This document shows, in pieces, positions 54,348 through 62,994 of a stretch of DNA of 64,000 nt; the first letter of the stretch is position 1, and every line of letters begins with the position of its first letter. A program made the translations under genes and the position numbers. Origin of the DNA: an uncultured bacterium (GTDB taxonomy: Bacteria > Bacillota_I > Bacilli_A > RFN20 > CAG-826); NCBI GenBank assembly GCA_949296775.1, contig CASFQA010000001.1, positions 310,001 to 374,000 of the forward strand. The letters are read 5' to 3'. Under the pieces are notes generated by a model. The model saw only the letters and a program-made list of their open reading frames with translations. It ran no database searches and had not been told where the DNA came from.

Positions 54348-55484
54348 TCAGCTCTTGAGGAAATCCGGGAGGATGGAATCGAGGATCGAATCCTCCTCTT
54401 CGGCCGGGGTTTTGGGCTCGGAGGCGTCGGTTTGCCTTATCTCGGCGTCGCGGGCCTCCTCGAGCCCGGCATAAGCCGTCTCGTGGGTCGGGCGGGTGTA
54501 TTGGGGAATCGAGGTGAAGTCGAACTCCTCCGAGAAATCGCTCGCGATGATGGAGACGATCATCTCGTCGCCGAGCCGCTCATTGACCGAGATGCCGAGC
54601 TTGACGTCGATGTCATGCCCCGCCTCCCGGGTGATCTCGTCCATGCAGTCCTGGAATTCGATGAGCTTGACGTTGCTGCCGATGGTGATGGAGACGATGG
54701 CCCGCCGGGCCCCGGAGATCGAAGCCTCGAGAAGCGGGCAATTGATGGCGTTTTGAGCCGCCTCGACCGCCCGGTTGGGGCCGGAGGCCGAGCCATAGCC
54801 GATCAGGGCGATCCCCGAATTCTGAAGGGTTTTCTTGACGTCGGCGAAATCGCGGTTGATATAGGATGGGAGCAAGACCAAATCGGTGACGGTATGGACC
54901 GAGGTCGACAAGACCCGGTCGGCCTCCGAGAAAGCCTGGCCCGCCGGGGCGTTGCCGCTAGTTTGGAGCAGCTTGTCGTTGGAGACGATGATGATCGAGT
55001 CGACCACGTCTTTTAAGGCATTGAGCCCGCGGACCGAATTGGAGTTCCGCGTCTTCCCTTCCAAAGCGAAAGGCCGGGTGACGATGGCGACGACTAGGCA
55101 TCCGGCTTCCTTGGCGACTTCGGCCACGACCGGGGCGGCCCCGGTTCCCGTGCCTCCGCCCATGCCGGCGGCGATGAAGACCATGTCGGCCCCCGAGACG
55201 ATGGCGGCGATCTTATCGCGGCTCGCCTCGGCCGCCGCTTTCCCGACTTCCGGGTCGCCTCCGGCCCCCAGTCCCTTGGTCACCTCTTCGCCCAAAACGA
55301 TCCGATTGGAGGCTTTGGAAGTGGCCAAGGCCTGCTTGTCGGTGTTGAGGACGTAGAACTCGACGTTTCTAATCTCGTCGTCGATCATCCGGTTGACGGC
55401 GTTGTTGCCAGCCCCGCCGATGCCGATCACGACAATGCGGGCGACCGGCTCGAAGCCATCGAGATCATCTGCGATGTTGTCCAT
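54348..55484 (-). CDS. ftsZ: Cell division protein FtsZ
   Basis: 378 residues. Tubulin-like GTPase with the G-box GGGTGTGAAP, T3 loop and T7 synergy loop, and a short C-terminal tail ending DSILDSILPDFLKS, which may bind FtsA. Start 55484 places GAGGT at eight bases; an ATG two codons earlier is too close to it. Five to twelve bases after ftsA. Confidence 0.97.
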   Translation of the reverse strand: MDNIADDLDGFEPVARIVVIGIGGAGNNAVNRMIDDEIRNVEFYVLNTDKQALATSKASNRIVLGEEVTKGLGAGGDPEVGKAAAEASRDKIAAIVSGADMVFIAAGMGGGTGTGAAPVVAEVAKEAGCLVVAIVTRPFALEGKTRNSNSVRGLNALKDVVDSIIIVSNDKLLQTSGNAPAGQAFSEADRVLSTSVHTVTDLVLLPSYINRDFADVKKTLQNSGIALIGYGSASGPNRAVEAAQNAINCPLLEASISGARRAIVSITIGSNVKLIEFQDCMDEITREAGHDIDVKLGISVNERLGDEMIVSIIASDFSEEFDFTSIPQYTRPTHETAYAGLEEARDAEIRQTDASEPKTPAEEEDSILDSILPDFLKS

Positions 55485-55495
55485 AAGCATTCACC

Positions 55496-56737
55496 TCATA
55501 ACGCGTCGTCTTCGGGCGAGGGGCGGCGCTTCCCCTTGTCTTTCTTCGGCTGGGTCCGCGATAACGGCGCGACCCCCCGTTGGTTGTCGGCTAATGAGCC
55601 CGAGTATTTGCAGCCTAGCAATAAGCCGAGCAAGTTGGCGTATTTGGGATCCCGGGCCCCGATCGAGCGGGGGATGACCGGCAACAACTCGCGGCCAGGC
55701 AGGATCTTGGATAAAAACAATTCGAGTCCGGCGAGTTTGGAGCCGCCGCCGACTAGCAATAGAGGCAAATGGGCGTATTCGGCCCCGCCGTAATCCTTCA
55801 TCAAGGTGGCCAGGCAATTGGATAAGGTCGCGGCATAGCCTTGGAAGTACTCCTCGATGACTTGATTGAGGTCGGCTTGCTTGACGTGGGTGACCGTCCC
55901 ATCCTCTTTTTGCCCGGTCGCCAAATCGGGATTGTAGGAAATAAGCCTCGGGTCATAGCCGTATTTGACCTTGAGCTCCTCGGCCGCCGCGAAGTCGAGC
56001 CCGAATGCCGAGGCGATCTTTTCGCTTAGATTGGCCCCGCCTTGGTAGAAATACAAAGAGGAGTACGGGGACCCCTCGCCGATGAAGGAGAGGGTCGTGA
56101 CCCTCGACCCGATATCGAGGAGGATATAGGTCCTCGGCATGTCCTTATAAGAGGCGATGAGCTTGGCGGCGCAATAAGCCGACACCGCCTGCTTGTTGAC
56201 CCGATACCCGGCGAGGCTCACCGCTTTGTTATAAACGTCCTTTATCTCGGTCGGCAGGCAATGGACCTTGGCCTTCACCTCCAAAGAGGTCGTTTTCTTC
56301 CCCAGCGGCGGATTCCCGTAAACCGACCCGTCGGCGAGGATGAATTGGTCGGGGATGACGTCGACTAAGGAAAGGCCGGGCGGCAAGAGCTGCTGGGTGA
56401 CTAAGGAGATGACGTTGGTGACGTCGATCTTCTCCACCCCCATCTCCGGGTTGACGATGGCGGTCGATTTCTCGTTGACGTAGACCTTGAAGCCGGCGGA
56501 GGGGAGGACGAGGTTGACGTTGGTGAGGCTGACGGTGATTTTCCTGGCCGGATCGGTGATGTTATGGAAACCGGCCAAGGCTGCCGACAGCTCGTTGAGG
56601 TTGATCTGATCTTCTTTGACCAAACCCGGGTGAGCGGCTTCATGGGCATAGACCACGACCGGCTCGCCCCCCAATTCATAGCCTAAGACGACCCGCAGGG
56701 CATCCGATCCTATCTCCAAACATCCGATGATATCCAT
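55496..56737 (-). CDS. ftsA: Cell division protein FtsA
   Basis: 413 residues. Actin-like fold with ATP-binding segments (LLDIGSRVTTLSFI, LLLVGGGSKLAGLE). It tethers FtsZ to the membrane. A fairly divergent member with a basic C-terminal end; no clear amphipathic tip helix is obvious. GGAGAAC precedes the ATG. Directly upstream of ftsZ. Confidence 0.9.
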   Translation of the reverse strand: MDIIGCLEIGSDALRVVLGYELGGEPVVVYAHEAAHPGLVKEDQINLNELSAALAGFHNITDPARKITVSLTNVNLVLPSAGFKVYVNEKSTAIVNPEMGVEKIDVTNVISLVTQQLLPPGLSLVDVIPDQFILADGSVYGNPPLGKKTTSLEVKAKVHCLPTEIKDVYNKAVSLAGYRVNKQAVSAYCAAKLIASYKDMPRTYILLDIGSRVTTLSFIGEGSPYSSLYFYQGGANLSEKIASAFGLDFAAAEELKVKYGYDPRLISYNPDLATGQKEDGTVTHVKQADLNQVIEEYFQGYAATLSNCLATLMKDYGGAEYAHLPLLLVGGGSKLAGLELFLSKILPGRELLPVIPRSIGARDPKYANLLGLLLGCKYSGSLADNQRGVAPLSRTQPKKDKGKRRPSPEDDAL

Positions 56738-56884
56738 AATGTTCTCCAGACCGCCATATTGTAATATGGGTTCGGCGGTTTTAGAAGGGGGAGCGATAAG
56801 AAATTAGTAGTTTTTCGTTAAATTATTAGGGGTAAAGAAAACCGGGCGGAGGGAACGCCCGGCTAGGAAGGGAAAGAGGCTAGT

Positions 56885-57118
56885 TCAATCTTGAGGATAG
56901 GAAAGGGATTCGTCTTCTTCCGAATCCTCCTCCACCACTTCGGAGGTCACTTCTTCCTTAGCTTCGGCCTCCCCTTGCTTGGCGGTCGCGGCATAGGTGA
57001 TGGCGACCGGGGTGGCGGAAAGGGCGAAGACCGAAAGGAGGAATAAGAAGCCGACGAAAATCGACTTCAGTCGATAATAGCCTTTGCGATGGCCGGTTTG
57101 GACGAGTTTGTCTTTCAT
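56885..57118 (-). CDS. Small membrane protein in the ftsL position
   Basis: 77 residues: basic N-terminus, one transmembrane helix (about 19-42), and an acidic tail (EEDSEEDESLS). It occupies the place of ftsL after rsmH (ATGA overlap) but has no leucine-zipper-like ectodomain, so it may be a reduced FtsL or an unrelated protein. A ~150-base gap with a possible promoter separates it from ftsA. Confidence 0.6.
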   Translation of the reverse strand: MKDKLVQTGHRKGYYRLKSIFVGFLFLLSVFALSATPVAITYAATAKQGEAEAKEEVTSEVVEEDSEEDESLSYPQD

Positions 57119-58050
57119 ATTGCTTCCTCCTTTTTCTTAATGGCTCTTAGCTTCGCCGGCAAGCTCCGACGGTTTTGCTCCAGCTCTTCCGGGCTGGGCA
57201 AGATGGGCTTGCGGGTCAAGAGAACGAATCGCTTGCTTTCAAGCAATGATGGTAGGTGTCGGGACCCTTCTTCGACGCAGAGTTCCCGAAACCGGTTTTT
57301 GATTAGCCGATCATCGAGCGACATGAAGCTGATGATGGCCAAGACCCCGCCGGGATTCAGCAGGCTCGGCCCGACTTCAAGCAGCTTCTCCAAGGCTTCT
57401 TCCTCGCGGTTGACCGCGATCCGCAGCGCTTGGAAGGCCTGTTTGGCCGGGTGGCCCTTTTTGGCGAGTTCCTTTGGGGATTTGACGCTTTTGATGATGT
57501 CGACGAGCTGGAAGGTCGTTTGGATCGGGGCCTTGTTTCTCGCCCGGCAGATGGCCTTGGCTAAGGGATAGGCGTCTTTTTCCTCCCCATAGTCTCGGAA
57601 AATCTTCGTGAGTTCGGCTAGCGAGGCGGTCTCGACCAATTTCGCGGCCGTCAGGCTTTGGCTTTGGTCCATCCGCATGTCGAGCGGCGCATCCTCCCGA
57701 TAGGAGAATCCTCGCGAAGGGTCGTCGAATTGCGGCGAGGAGACGCCGAGATCGGCGAAGATCCCATCGACCTTGCCGATGCCGCGGCTCGCGAGTTCCC
57801 CCGCCAGATAGGCGAAGTTGGAATGGATGAGGGTGAAGTTATCCCCGATTTCCCTAAGCTTCGGCCTCGATTGATTGATGGCCTCGATATCGGAATCGAA
57901 GGCGATCAACCGGCCCGAGGGGATCCGCTTAAGGATGGCTGAGCTATGCCCCGCCCGCCCAAGGGTGCAGTCGACGTAGGTTTTCCCGTCCTTGACATCG
58001 AGGAGAGATAAGCTCTCCTCAAGCATGACCGGGAAATGGGTGAGGTTCAT
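57115..58050 (-). CDS. rsmH: 16S rRNA (cytosine1402-N4)-methyltransferase
   Basis: 311 residues. SAM-binding motifs YVDCTLGRAGHS and DLGVSSPQFDDPSRGFSYR, the RsmH signature. It methylates C1402 of 16S rRNA. ATGA overlaps with mraZ upstream and the small membrane protein downstream. Confidence 0.96.
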   Translation of the reverse strand: MNLTHFPVMLEESLSLLDVKDGKTYVDCTLGRAGHSSAILKRIPSGRLIAFDSDIEAINQSRPKLREIGDNFTLIHSNFAYLAGELASRGIGKVDGIFADLGVSSPQFDDPSRGFSYREDAPLDMRMDQSQSLTAAKLVETASLAELTKIFRDYGEEKDAYPLAKAICRARNKAPIQTTFQLVDIIKSVKSPKELAKKGHPAKQAFQALRIAVNREEEALEKLLEVGPSLLNPGGVLAIISFMSLDDRLIKNRFRELCVEEGSRHLPSLLESKRFVLLTRKPILPSPEELEQNRRSLPAKLRAIKKKEEAI

Positions 58051-58469
58051 TTGGCCTCGCCGGCGAGCCGTTCATACTCGCCGCTGGCTTTGCCGAAGTA
58101 TTCCTGCTGATGGGACGGCTCCCAGATCTCGAAGTGGTCGATGACCCCGACGAGGGTCACCTCCCCTTTGATCCGGTAGGTCTCGAGCAGTTCTTTTCCG
58201 AGGGAGATCCGGCCGTGGGCGTCGATATTCATCTCGACGATCGAGGCGCTGGCGACCCGGATGTAGGCTCTGGAGGCTTCGTCGGTATAGGAAAGCGAAT
58301 GCAATTTGGCCAACAGCTCGTCGAAGGCATCCTTAGGATAGACGGAGAGGCACCCTTCGAATCCTTTCAGGACGTAAAGGGTTTTCTCGTTCTTGTCGGA
58401 TAGCAGTTTCGGCGGGATCTGCAGCCTTCCTTTCTCGTCGACGGTCCGACGATACGTTCCGAAGTACAT
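58047..58469 (-). CDS. mraZ: Transcriptional regulator MraZ
   Basis: 140 residues. Two AbrB-like half domains, each with its motif (DEKGRLQIPP and DAHGRISL). MraZ represses its own division operon by binding repeats upstream. The start MYFGTYRRTVDEKGR fits the family; a GTG three codons earlier is possible. An AAAAAGTGGGC element resembling an MraZ box overlaps the start region. Confidence 0.93.
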   Translation of the reverse strand: MYFGTYRRTVDEKGRLQIPPKLLSDKNEKTLYVLKGFEGCLSVYPKDAFDELLAKLHSLSYTDEASRAYIRVASASIVEMNIDAHGRISLGKELLETYRIKGEVTLVGVIDHFEIWEPSHQQEYFGKASGEYERLAGEAK

Positions 58470-58617
58470 TTTGCCCACTTTTTCCCCCTGCGCAGTAACT
58501 TTAGCACCCTAATCAGTATCAAGCAAGCCGAAAATATGGTTTTTGCGTAAATTTTGTCGTGGTCAAAAAACCGGCCCGATGGGTAAAAGTCGACGGAAAA
58601 TAGACTATTGCCTAGAC

Positions 58618-58872
58618 TTAATCGACACAATATCGAGCATATTGCTCCGCCTTGGCCTCAAATAGTTTCCCTCGGTCGATTAGGTACACTCGGTCGAAGC
58701 GGCCCGCGACATCCAATGACGGTTTATGGGCGGAGCAGATGACCGCCCATGGATAGGAAAGGATGGCTTCGTAAACCCGTTTCTCTTCCTGCTTGCCCAA
58801 AACGACGAGCCCTACATATTGGCATTTATGATTCAGGAAACAACGCTTGATGGAGGATGTCGCGGAATCCAT
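58618..58872 (-). CDS. Small protein resembling the end of an ABC ATPase
   Basis: 84 residues. RFDRVYLIDRGKLFE near the end matches the H-loop/D-loop tail of ABC transporter ATPases ('aDrIivLd.Gki.e'), preceded by AVICSAHKPSLD like an H-switch. No Walker A is present. It is either a decayed fragment or a free-standing small protein. A good promoter (TTGACA 58915-58920, 17-base spacer, GTTATT 58892-58897) supports expression. Confidence 0.45.
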   Translation of the reverse strand: MDSATSSIKRCFLNHKCQYVGLVVLGKQEEKRVYEAILSYPWAVICSAHKPSLDVAGRFDRVYLIDRGKLFEAKAEQYARYCVD

Positions 58873-58891
58873 AAACAAAACCTATCCCATA

Positions 58892-58920
58892 AATAACCAG
58901 TCCCCGACTTGAATTGTCAA
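58892..58920 (-). promoter_or_regulatory. Promoter of the ABC-tail-like gene
   Basis: Minus strand TTGACA, 17-base spacer, GTTATT; start predicted about 12 bases before the ATG at 58872. Confidence 0.6.
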
Positions 58921-58928
58921 GCGTCGAA

Positions 58929-58962
58929 TATCAAAAAACCGCCCCGGTGATGTCCAGGACGG
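58929..58962 (-). terminator. Terminator of the NfeD/SPFH operon
   Basis: Minus strand hairpin ACCGTCC/GGGGCGGT with TTTTTT, just after the SPFH stop codon. Confidence 0.75.
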
Positions 58963-58969
58963 TTGACGG

Positions 58970-59926
58970 CTACTTTTCCTTGATGGCTTCGGCGATGGCG
59001 GTCGCGGCCCCGGCTAAGGGCTCGAGGTTATTCGGCAGGAAGATCTTCGTCGCCTGCCCGTCGGCCACCTTCTGCAAGGCTTCATAACCCCGGATGGTCA
59101 AGACCGCTTTATCGGCTTGGGCCGCCTTGATGGCCTTGATGCCCTCGGCTTCGGCGTCGCGGACCATCTTGATGCCGGCGGCTTCCGCCTCTTTGAGGTT
59201 CTTGAGCCTTTGGGCTTCACCCTCGGCTTTCTTTATGGTCGCTTCCTTCTCGGCTTCGGCATTGAGAATCATCGATTCCTTGTTGCCCTCGGCGATTAGG
59301 ATGGCGCTTTGCTTCTGCCCTTCGGCGAGCAGGATCTTCTCCCGCTTCTCCCGCTCGGCCCGCATCTGGCGTTCCATCGCCTCTTGGATATCGCGCGGCG
59401 GGAGGATGTTCTTCACCTCGACCCGGGTGACCTTGATGCCCCAGGGGTCGGTCGCCCCATCGAGGATCTCCCGCATCTTCTCGTTGATGATGTCGCGGGA
59501 AGTGAGGGTCGAGTCGAGGTCGAGTTCGCCGATGATGTTCCGCAAAGTCGTCGAGGAAAGGAGCTCGATGGCTTGGACCGGATTGGAGACCCCGTAGGCG
59601 TAAAGCTTGGAGTCGGAGACGTAATAGAAGACGACGGTGTCGATCTGGATGGTGACGTTATCGGAGGTGATGACGTTTTGCGGCGGGAAGTCCTTGACCT
59701 GCTCCCGCATGTCGATCCGATGGGCCAGCCGGTCGAAGAAAGGGACCTTCATATGGATCCCGGTCCCCCAGGTGCATTTATAGGAACCGAGCCGCTCGAT
59801 GATGCCTTTCTCGGTCTGGCCGATGATCTTGACGTTGCAAAGAATCAAGGCCAGCAATAAGACGAAGACGATGAGCCCGACGATGAGCCCGATGGCCCAG
59901 CCGGGGAAAGAATCCAGCATATTCAT
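58970..59926 (-). CDS. SPFH/band-7 membrane scaffold protein
   Basis: 318 residues. N-terminal transmembrane helix, band-7 domain (VKIIGQTEKGIIERLGSY, then DSTLTSRDIINEKM) and a long Ala/Glu/Lys coiled coil. Stomatin/QmcA-like proteins form oligomeric membrane microdomains and partner with NfeD, which is the gene directly upstream here. ATGA-type overlap and GGAGG. Confidence 0.93.
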   Translation of the reverse strand: MNMLDSFPGWAIGLIVGLIVFVLLLALILCNVKIIGQTEKGIIERLGSYKCTWGTGIHMKVPFFDRLAHRIDMREQVKDFPPQNVITSDNVTIQIDTVVFYYVSDSKLYAYGVSNPVQAIELLSSTTLRNIIGELDLDSTLTSRDIINEKMREILDGATDPWGIKVTRVEVKNILPPRDIQEAMERQMRAEREKREKILLAEGQKQSAILIAEGNKESMILNAEAEKEATIKKAEGEAQRLKNLKEAEAAGIKMVRDAEAEGIKAIKAAQADKAVLTIRGYEALQKVADGQATKIFLPNNLEPLAGAATAIAEAIKEK

Positions 59927-60390
59927 TTTTCAAGCCCTCCTTGTCCATTGGCTTTGTCGATGATGAGTTTGTTGCCGGCGATGGCGACGATCAGGGCGAC
60001 CTCGCTCGGCTCGAAGCTTAGCCCCTCCGAGCGGACCTCGGCGGTCCAGGTTAAGCCATCTATCATTATCTCCCCTTTATGGAGATAGGAGCAAGGGGAG
60101 AGGACGATGCCTTTCTTGCCGATGAGCCCTTCGACGTTGCTCTTGGTCTGCTCTTTCTTGCTCATCACCTTTTTTATCAACGGGCGCAAAGCGAAGAAGG
60201 CGATGATCGAAACGCCGACGAAGACGATGATCTCGCCCCAATAGGGAACCCCGCTGATGAGCGAGGCGACCAAGGCGGCCGCGCCCCCGATGGCGAACCA
60301 CAAGCTGACTAAGGCGGCGGTGCTGGCCTCGATGATAAGGGAAAGGACCACCATCAGCAGCCAAATAAGCCACATCCATTGTTCGATCAT
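59923..60390 (-). CDS. NfeD-like membrane protein
   Basis: 155 residues. Three or four transmembrane helices followed by a C-terminal OB-fold (GLIGKKGIVLSP, then GLTWTAEV), the short-NfeD arrangement. Paired with the SPFH gene as in many bacteria. Confidence 0.88.
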   Translation of the reverse strand: MIEQWMWLIWLLMVVLSLIIEASTAALVSLWFAIGGAAALVASLISGVPYWGEIIVFVGVSIIAFFALRPLIKKVMSKKEQTKSNVEGLIGKKGIVLSPCSYLHKGEIMIDGLTWTAEVRSEGLSFEPSEVALIVAIAGNKLIIDKANGQGGLEK

Positions 60391-60391
60391 G

Positions 60392-60754
60392 TCATTTCGC
60401 CTCCGTATGGATTATAAGATACCCCTCGCTAGGGCTAGGCTCAACTTTGTAGTGACGGGCCGCGGTCAAATCCAGCCCCAATCTTTCCCCCAGGCGGGAA
60501 AGCAAGGCGGTTGAGCAAAGCCTGGCATAGCTTTTCTTCGCCTTCACCTCGAATAGCGACCTTTCCTCGAGATCGCCTTGGTCGAACCGTTCCTTGCTGA
60601 CCGGATAGACGATCAGCCGATTCTTTTCGTCGATCCCGATCCGGACCCGGTAGGCCGAATCCAAATACGGCAAGCAGGCGGCGTTGAAGGTCAAGCAATT
60701 CCTATTGATCGTCGCCTGGAGGTCTTTGGGGTGCATATCGATCCATTCAATCAT
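60392..60754 (-). CDS. Hypothetical protein ahead of nfeD
   Basis: 120 residues. N-terminal beta-rich part (NRLIVYPVSKERF) and a helical middle; no family recognised. GAGG site. It is one base from the nfeD start, so one operon. Operators of LacI type lie 30 bases upstream. Confidence 0.6.
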   Translation of the reverse strand: MIEWIDMHPKDLQATINRNCLTFNAACLPYLDSAYRVRIGIDEKNRLIVYPVSKERFDQGDLEERSLFEVKAKKSYARLCSTALLSRLGERLGLDLTAARHYKVEPSPSEGYLIIHTEAK

Positions 60755-60784
60755 CTTTGTGTCCTCGGCAATATTATGAAGTCT

Positions 60785-60890
60785 TTTGCAAACGTTTGCA
60801 AATCATTTTATGCAGATTTCGGATCGTCCTTCTTCGAATACATGTATTAATCGAGAATTTCCTCAAAACTTATTTGCAATCGTTTGCATT
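60785..60890. promoter_or_regulatory. Pair of LacI-family operators between divergent genes
   Basis: TTTGCAAACGTTTGCAAA (60785-60802) is a perfect 18-base palindrome with central CG; TTTGCAATCGTTTGCATT (60873-60890) is a close variant, 88 bases apart, about eight helical turns, a good looping distance. Half-sites TTGCAT follow at 60894 and 60905. They flank the start of the divergent gene pair 60392-60754 and 60929-61483. Confidence 0.75.
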
Positions 60891-60928
60891 TGCTTGCATT
60901 GGACTTGCATAGTTCTATAATGAACAAT

Positions 60929-61483
60929 ATGGAAAACCAGAACTTGACCATTCAGGAGGCGCTGCAGCGATATCGAGCCTGCCGGAAAAAGACCCGAATC
61001 CTCTCGCTAGTCGGCTTTGCCCTATTCGTCGTCGGGATCGTCGTCGGGGCGGTATGCTCGATATACTTAAACCCTTGGGGGATGATCGCCATCCTCCCGG
61101 GATTCATCGTCTTCTTCGTCTCGATATTCTGGAACTACAAAACCCAAAAAGCCTTCTTCGCCATCGCCGAGTCCGGTTATATCGAGCCGCTGTCGATCCT
61201 TCGCTCCACCGATCTGCGGATCATGGATCGTTACGTCAGCCAGGTCGAGCGGAAAATAAAAGAAGGGAAATGGATTGGCCCTCGGGCCGACGACGCGCAC
61301 GTCTACCAGCCCCCGAGCTTCGAAGGCAAGGATCGCTACGACCGCCTTTTAGAAAGCGGAAGAGCCGAGCGGCATTCGCTTAGCTCGACCGTCAATTGCT
61401 CCCGCTGCGGCTATATCAACGACGAGGAAGCCGAGTTCTGCTCCCAATGCGGGGCCCCGCTTCCCCAGCACAAAAACAAATAA
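60929..61483 (+). CDS. Membrane protein with C-terminal zinc ribbon
   Basis: 184 residues. Short helical N-terminus, two transmembrane helices (about 24-46 and 51-70), a linker, and a zinc ribbon NCSRCGYINDEEAEFCSQCG. -35 TTGCAT (60894-60899), 16-base spacer, -10 TATAAT (60916-60921) end seven bases before this ATG, which argues for a leaderless mRNA and against the upstream in-frame ATG. Paralogous to the next gene; function unknown. Confidence 0.75.
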   Translation: MENQNLTIQEALQRYRACRKKTRILSLVGFALFVVGIVVGAVCSIYLNPWGMIAILPGFIVFFVSIFWNYKTQKAFFAIAESGYIEPLSILRSTDLRIMDRYVSQVERKIKEGKWIGPRADDAHVYQPPSFEGKDRYDRLLESGRAERHSLSSTVNCSRCGYINDEEAEFCSQCGAPLPQHKNK

Positions 61484-61521
61484 TGCTTTTTGATGCGGGG
61501 TCAACCGACTATCCTATAGAT

Positions 61522-62085
61522 ATGAAGAAAATCGAAACCCCGTCGCAAGCCTTGCAATCGATAAAACGATGCCGGAAAGCCTACGCCGCCTTCATGATGG
61601 GGAGCCCCTTCCTTTTCGTCGCCGCTTTTCTTTGCCTCATCTTCCTCATCGATTACATCGGGCTTTACGCCCTCTTCTTCCTATTCCTCCCGATCATCGG
61701 GTTCGCCTTGGCTTTCTTTTTCCTTTACCAAGCCAACCAAGCCTTCGCCAAACTCCAGTCCTTCCAATTCGTCAATATGGAGATCAAGCGCCACCCCTTG
61801 CGGGTCCCGATGATTTTCGATCGTGACGTCCAAGCCTACATTAAGGCGGTCGAAGCCAAGCTTGCCGGAGCCGCTCCCCCCGCCCCCGCCAAGCCGGTCC
61901 ATAACCCCAACCCCATCGCCGACATCCGGACCAAAGAGGGGGTAATCAAGCAGGAGCATATCGCCCTCTCGACCGTCAATTGCCCCCGCTGCGGCTATAT
62001 CAACGACGAGGAAGCCGAGTTCTGCTCCCAATGCGGGGCCCCTTTGCCGAAAAAAGGAAAAAGGTATGAAAAAGAAAGAAGCTAA
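61522..62085 (+). CDS. Second membrane protein with C-terminal zinc ribbon
   Basis: 187 residues. Same build as the previous gene: IETPSQALQSIKRCRKAY helix, two membrane helices, variable linker and a nearly identical zinc ribbon (NCPRCGYINDEEAEFCSQCG). A tandem duplicate. TATAGA lies directly before the ATG and no Shine-Dalgarno sequence is present. It overlaps the next gene by 20 bases. Confidence 0.72.
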   Translation: MKKIETPSQALQSIKRCRKAYAAFMMGSPFLFVAAFLCLIFLIDYIGLYALFFLFLPIIGFALAFFFLYQANQAFAKLQSFQFVNMEIKRHPLRVPMIFDRDVQAYIKAVEAKLAGAAPPAPAKPVHNPNPIADIRTKEGVIKQEHIALSTVNCPRCGYINDEEAEFCSQCGAPLPKKGKRYEKERS

Positions 62086-62617
62086 GTATCTGAAGCTCAA
62101 CGAGGACGGCAAAGCGATATTGCCCCTGAAGATCAGCGACGACCGGGAATTCCTCTCCCCCTACTATTTCGACGAGCCGCTGATCAGCGATGAAGTCGCC
62201 TCTTACCTTTCCGCCCATCGGAGTATCGGGTTATGGAAAGACGGGGTTGAGGTCCGGCTGTTCTCGGATAAGGTCAGCAAGAAGGAGAAAACGGTCTACG
62301 AAAACGCCATCCACGCCTATTATCGGGAGAAACTGGCCCAATCCGCGCGCGAAAGGAAGCGGAATTTCCTGCTGTCCGGCTTCCTTTTCCTTTTGGGATT
62401 GCTGGTCTTCGCCTCGATGTTCATCCTCGACCACTTTCTCGGAGAAAGGCTTGGCATGTGGAGCGAGGTCATCGACGTCGTCGCCTGGGTTTTCATTTGG
62501 GAAGCGGTCGACATCGCCTTCATCGAGGGGATCGAGCATTCCTCCGACCATCGGATCGCCAAAAACCTAAGCCAATGCCAGGTCCGCTTCGAAAAACTGA
62601 AAGAAAACGCGGACTAG
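62066..62617 (+). CDS. Membrane protein of unknown function
   Basis: 183 residues. Soluble N-terminal ~105 residues, two transmembrane helices (about 108-130 and 135-155) and a helical C-terminus. AAAGGAAAAAGGT precedes the ATG. Third gene of the plus-strand set; ends by overlapping the convergent YceD-like gene by four bases. Confidence 0.68.
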   Translation: MKKKEAKYLKLNEDGKAILPLKISDDREFLSPYYFDEPLISDEVASYLSAHRSIGLWKDGVEVRLFSDKVSKKEKTVYENAIHAYYREKLAQSARERKRNFLLSGFLFLLGLLVFASMFILDHFLGERLGMWSEVIDVVAWVFIWEAVDIAFIEGIEHSSDHRIAKNLSQCQVRFEKLKENAD

Positions 62618-62994
62618 CCGCGTTTGGATAAATAGGGATCCATCTCGAACTTGATGATGGAACGGGACAATTCGATGATGTCGAGCTCGCTTCCGGGAAA
62701 GATGAACCCTTCCCCCTCCCCGTCTTCCCGTTCAAGGATCTCATATAGCCCCATCGAGGAGAAATCGTGGTCGAACGGCTCGCCGGTGAGCCCGTCTTTG
62801 TAGCGGACTTTGGCCCAGACGTCGACGTCGGCGTAAAGCTTGTCGTCCTCATCCCGGTATAAAAGCCCTTTGATATGGCAGTACCTGACGTCGATGATCG
62901 GGTATAAGGTGGCGACTTGCTCAGCCGAAAAGGAGATCGCCTCGTCTAAAGGAAAGTCCTTCTCGAAGGTGATCCGGCCTTTTTGGACCCTCAT
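62614..62994 (-). CDS. YceD-like (DUF177) protein
   Basis: 126 residues. C-terminal GFIFPGSELDIIELSRSIIK pattern and an acidic end recall the DUF177/YceD family linked to large-subunit assembly, but the Cys pair of many members is absent and no rpmF follows. Overlaps the pheT stop (ATGA). Confidence 0.5.
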   Translation of the reverse strand: MRVQKGRITFEKDFPLDEAISFSAEQVATLYPIIDVRYCHIKGLLYRDEDDKLYADVDVWAKVRYKDGLTGEPFDHDFSSMGLYEILEREDGEGEGFIFPGSELDIIELSRSIIKFEMDPYLSKRG

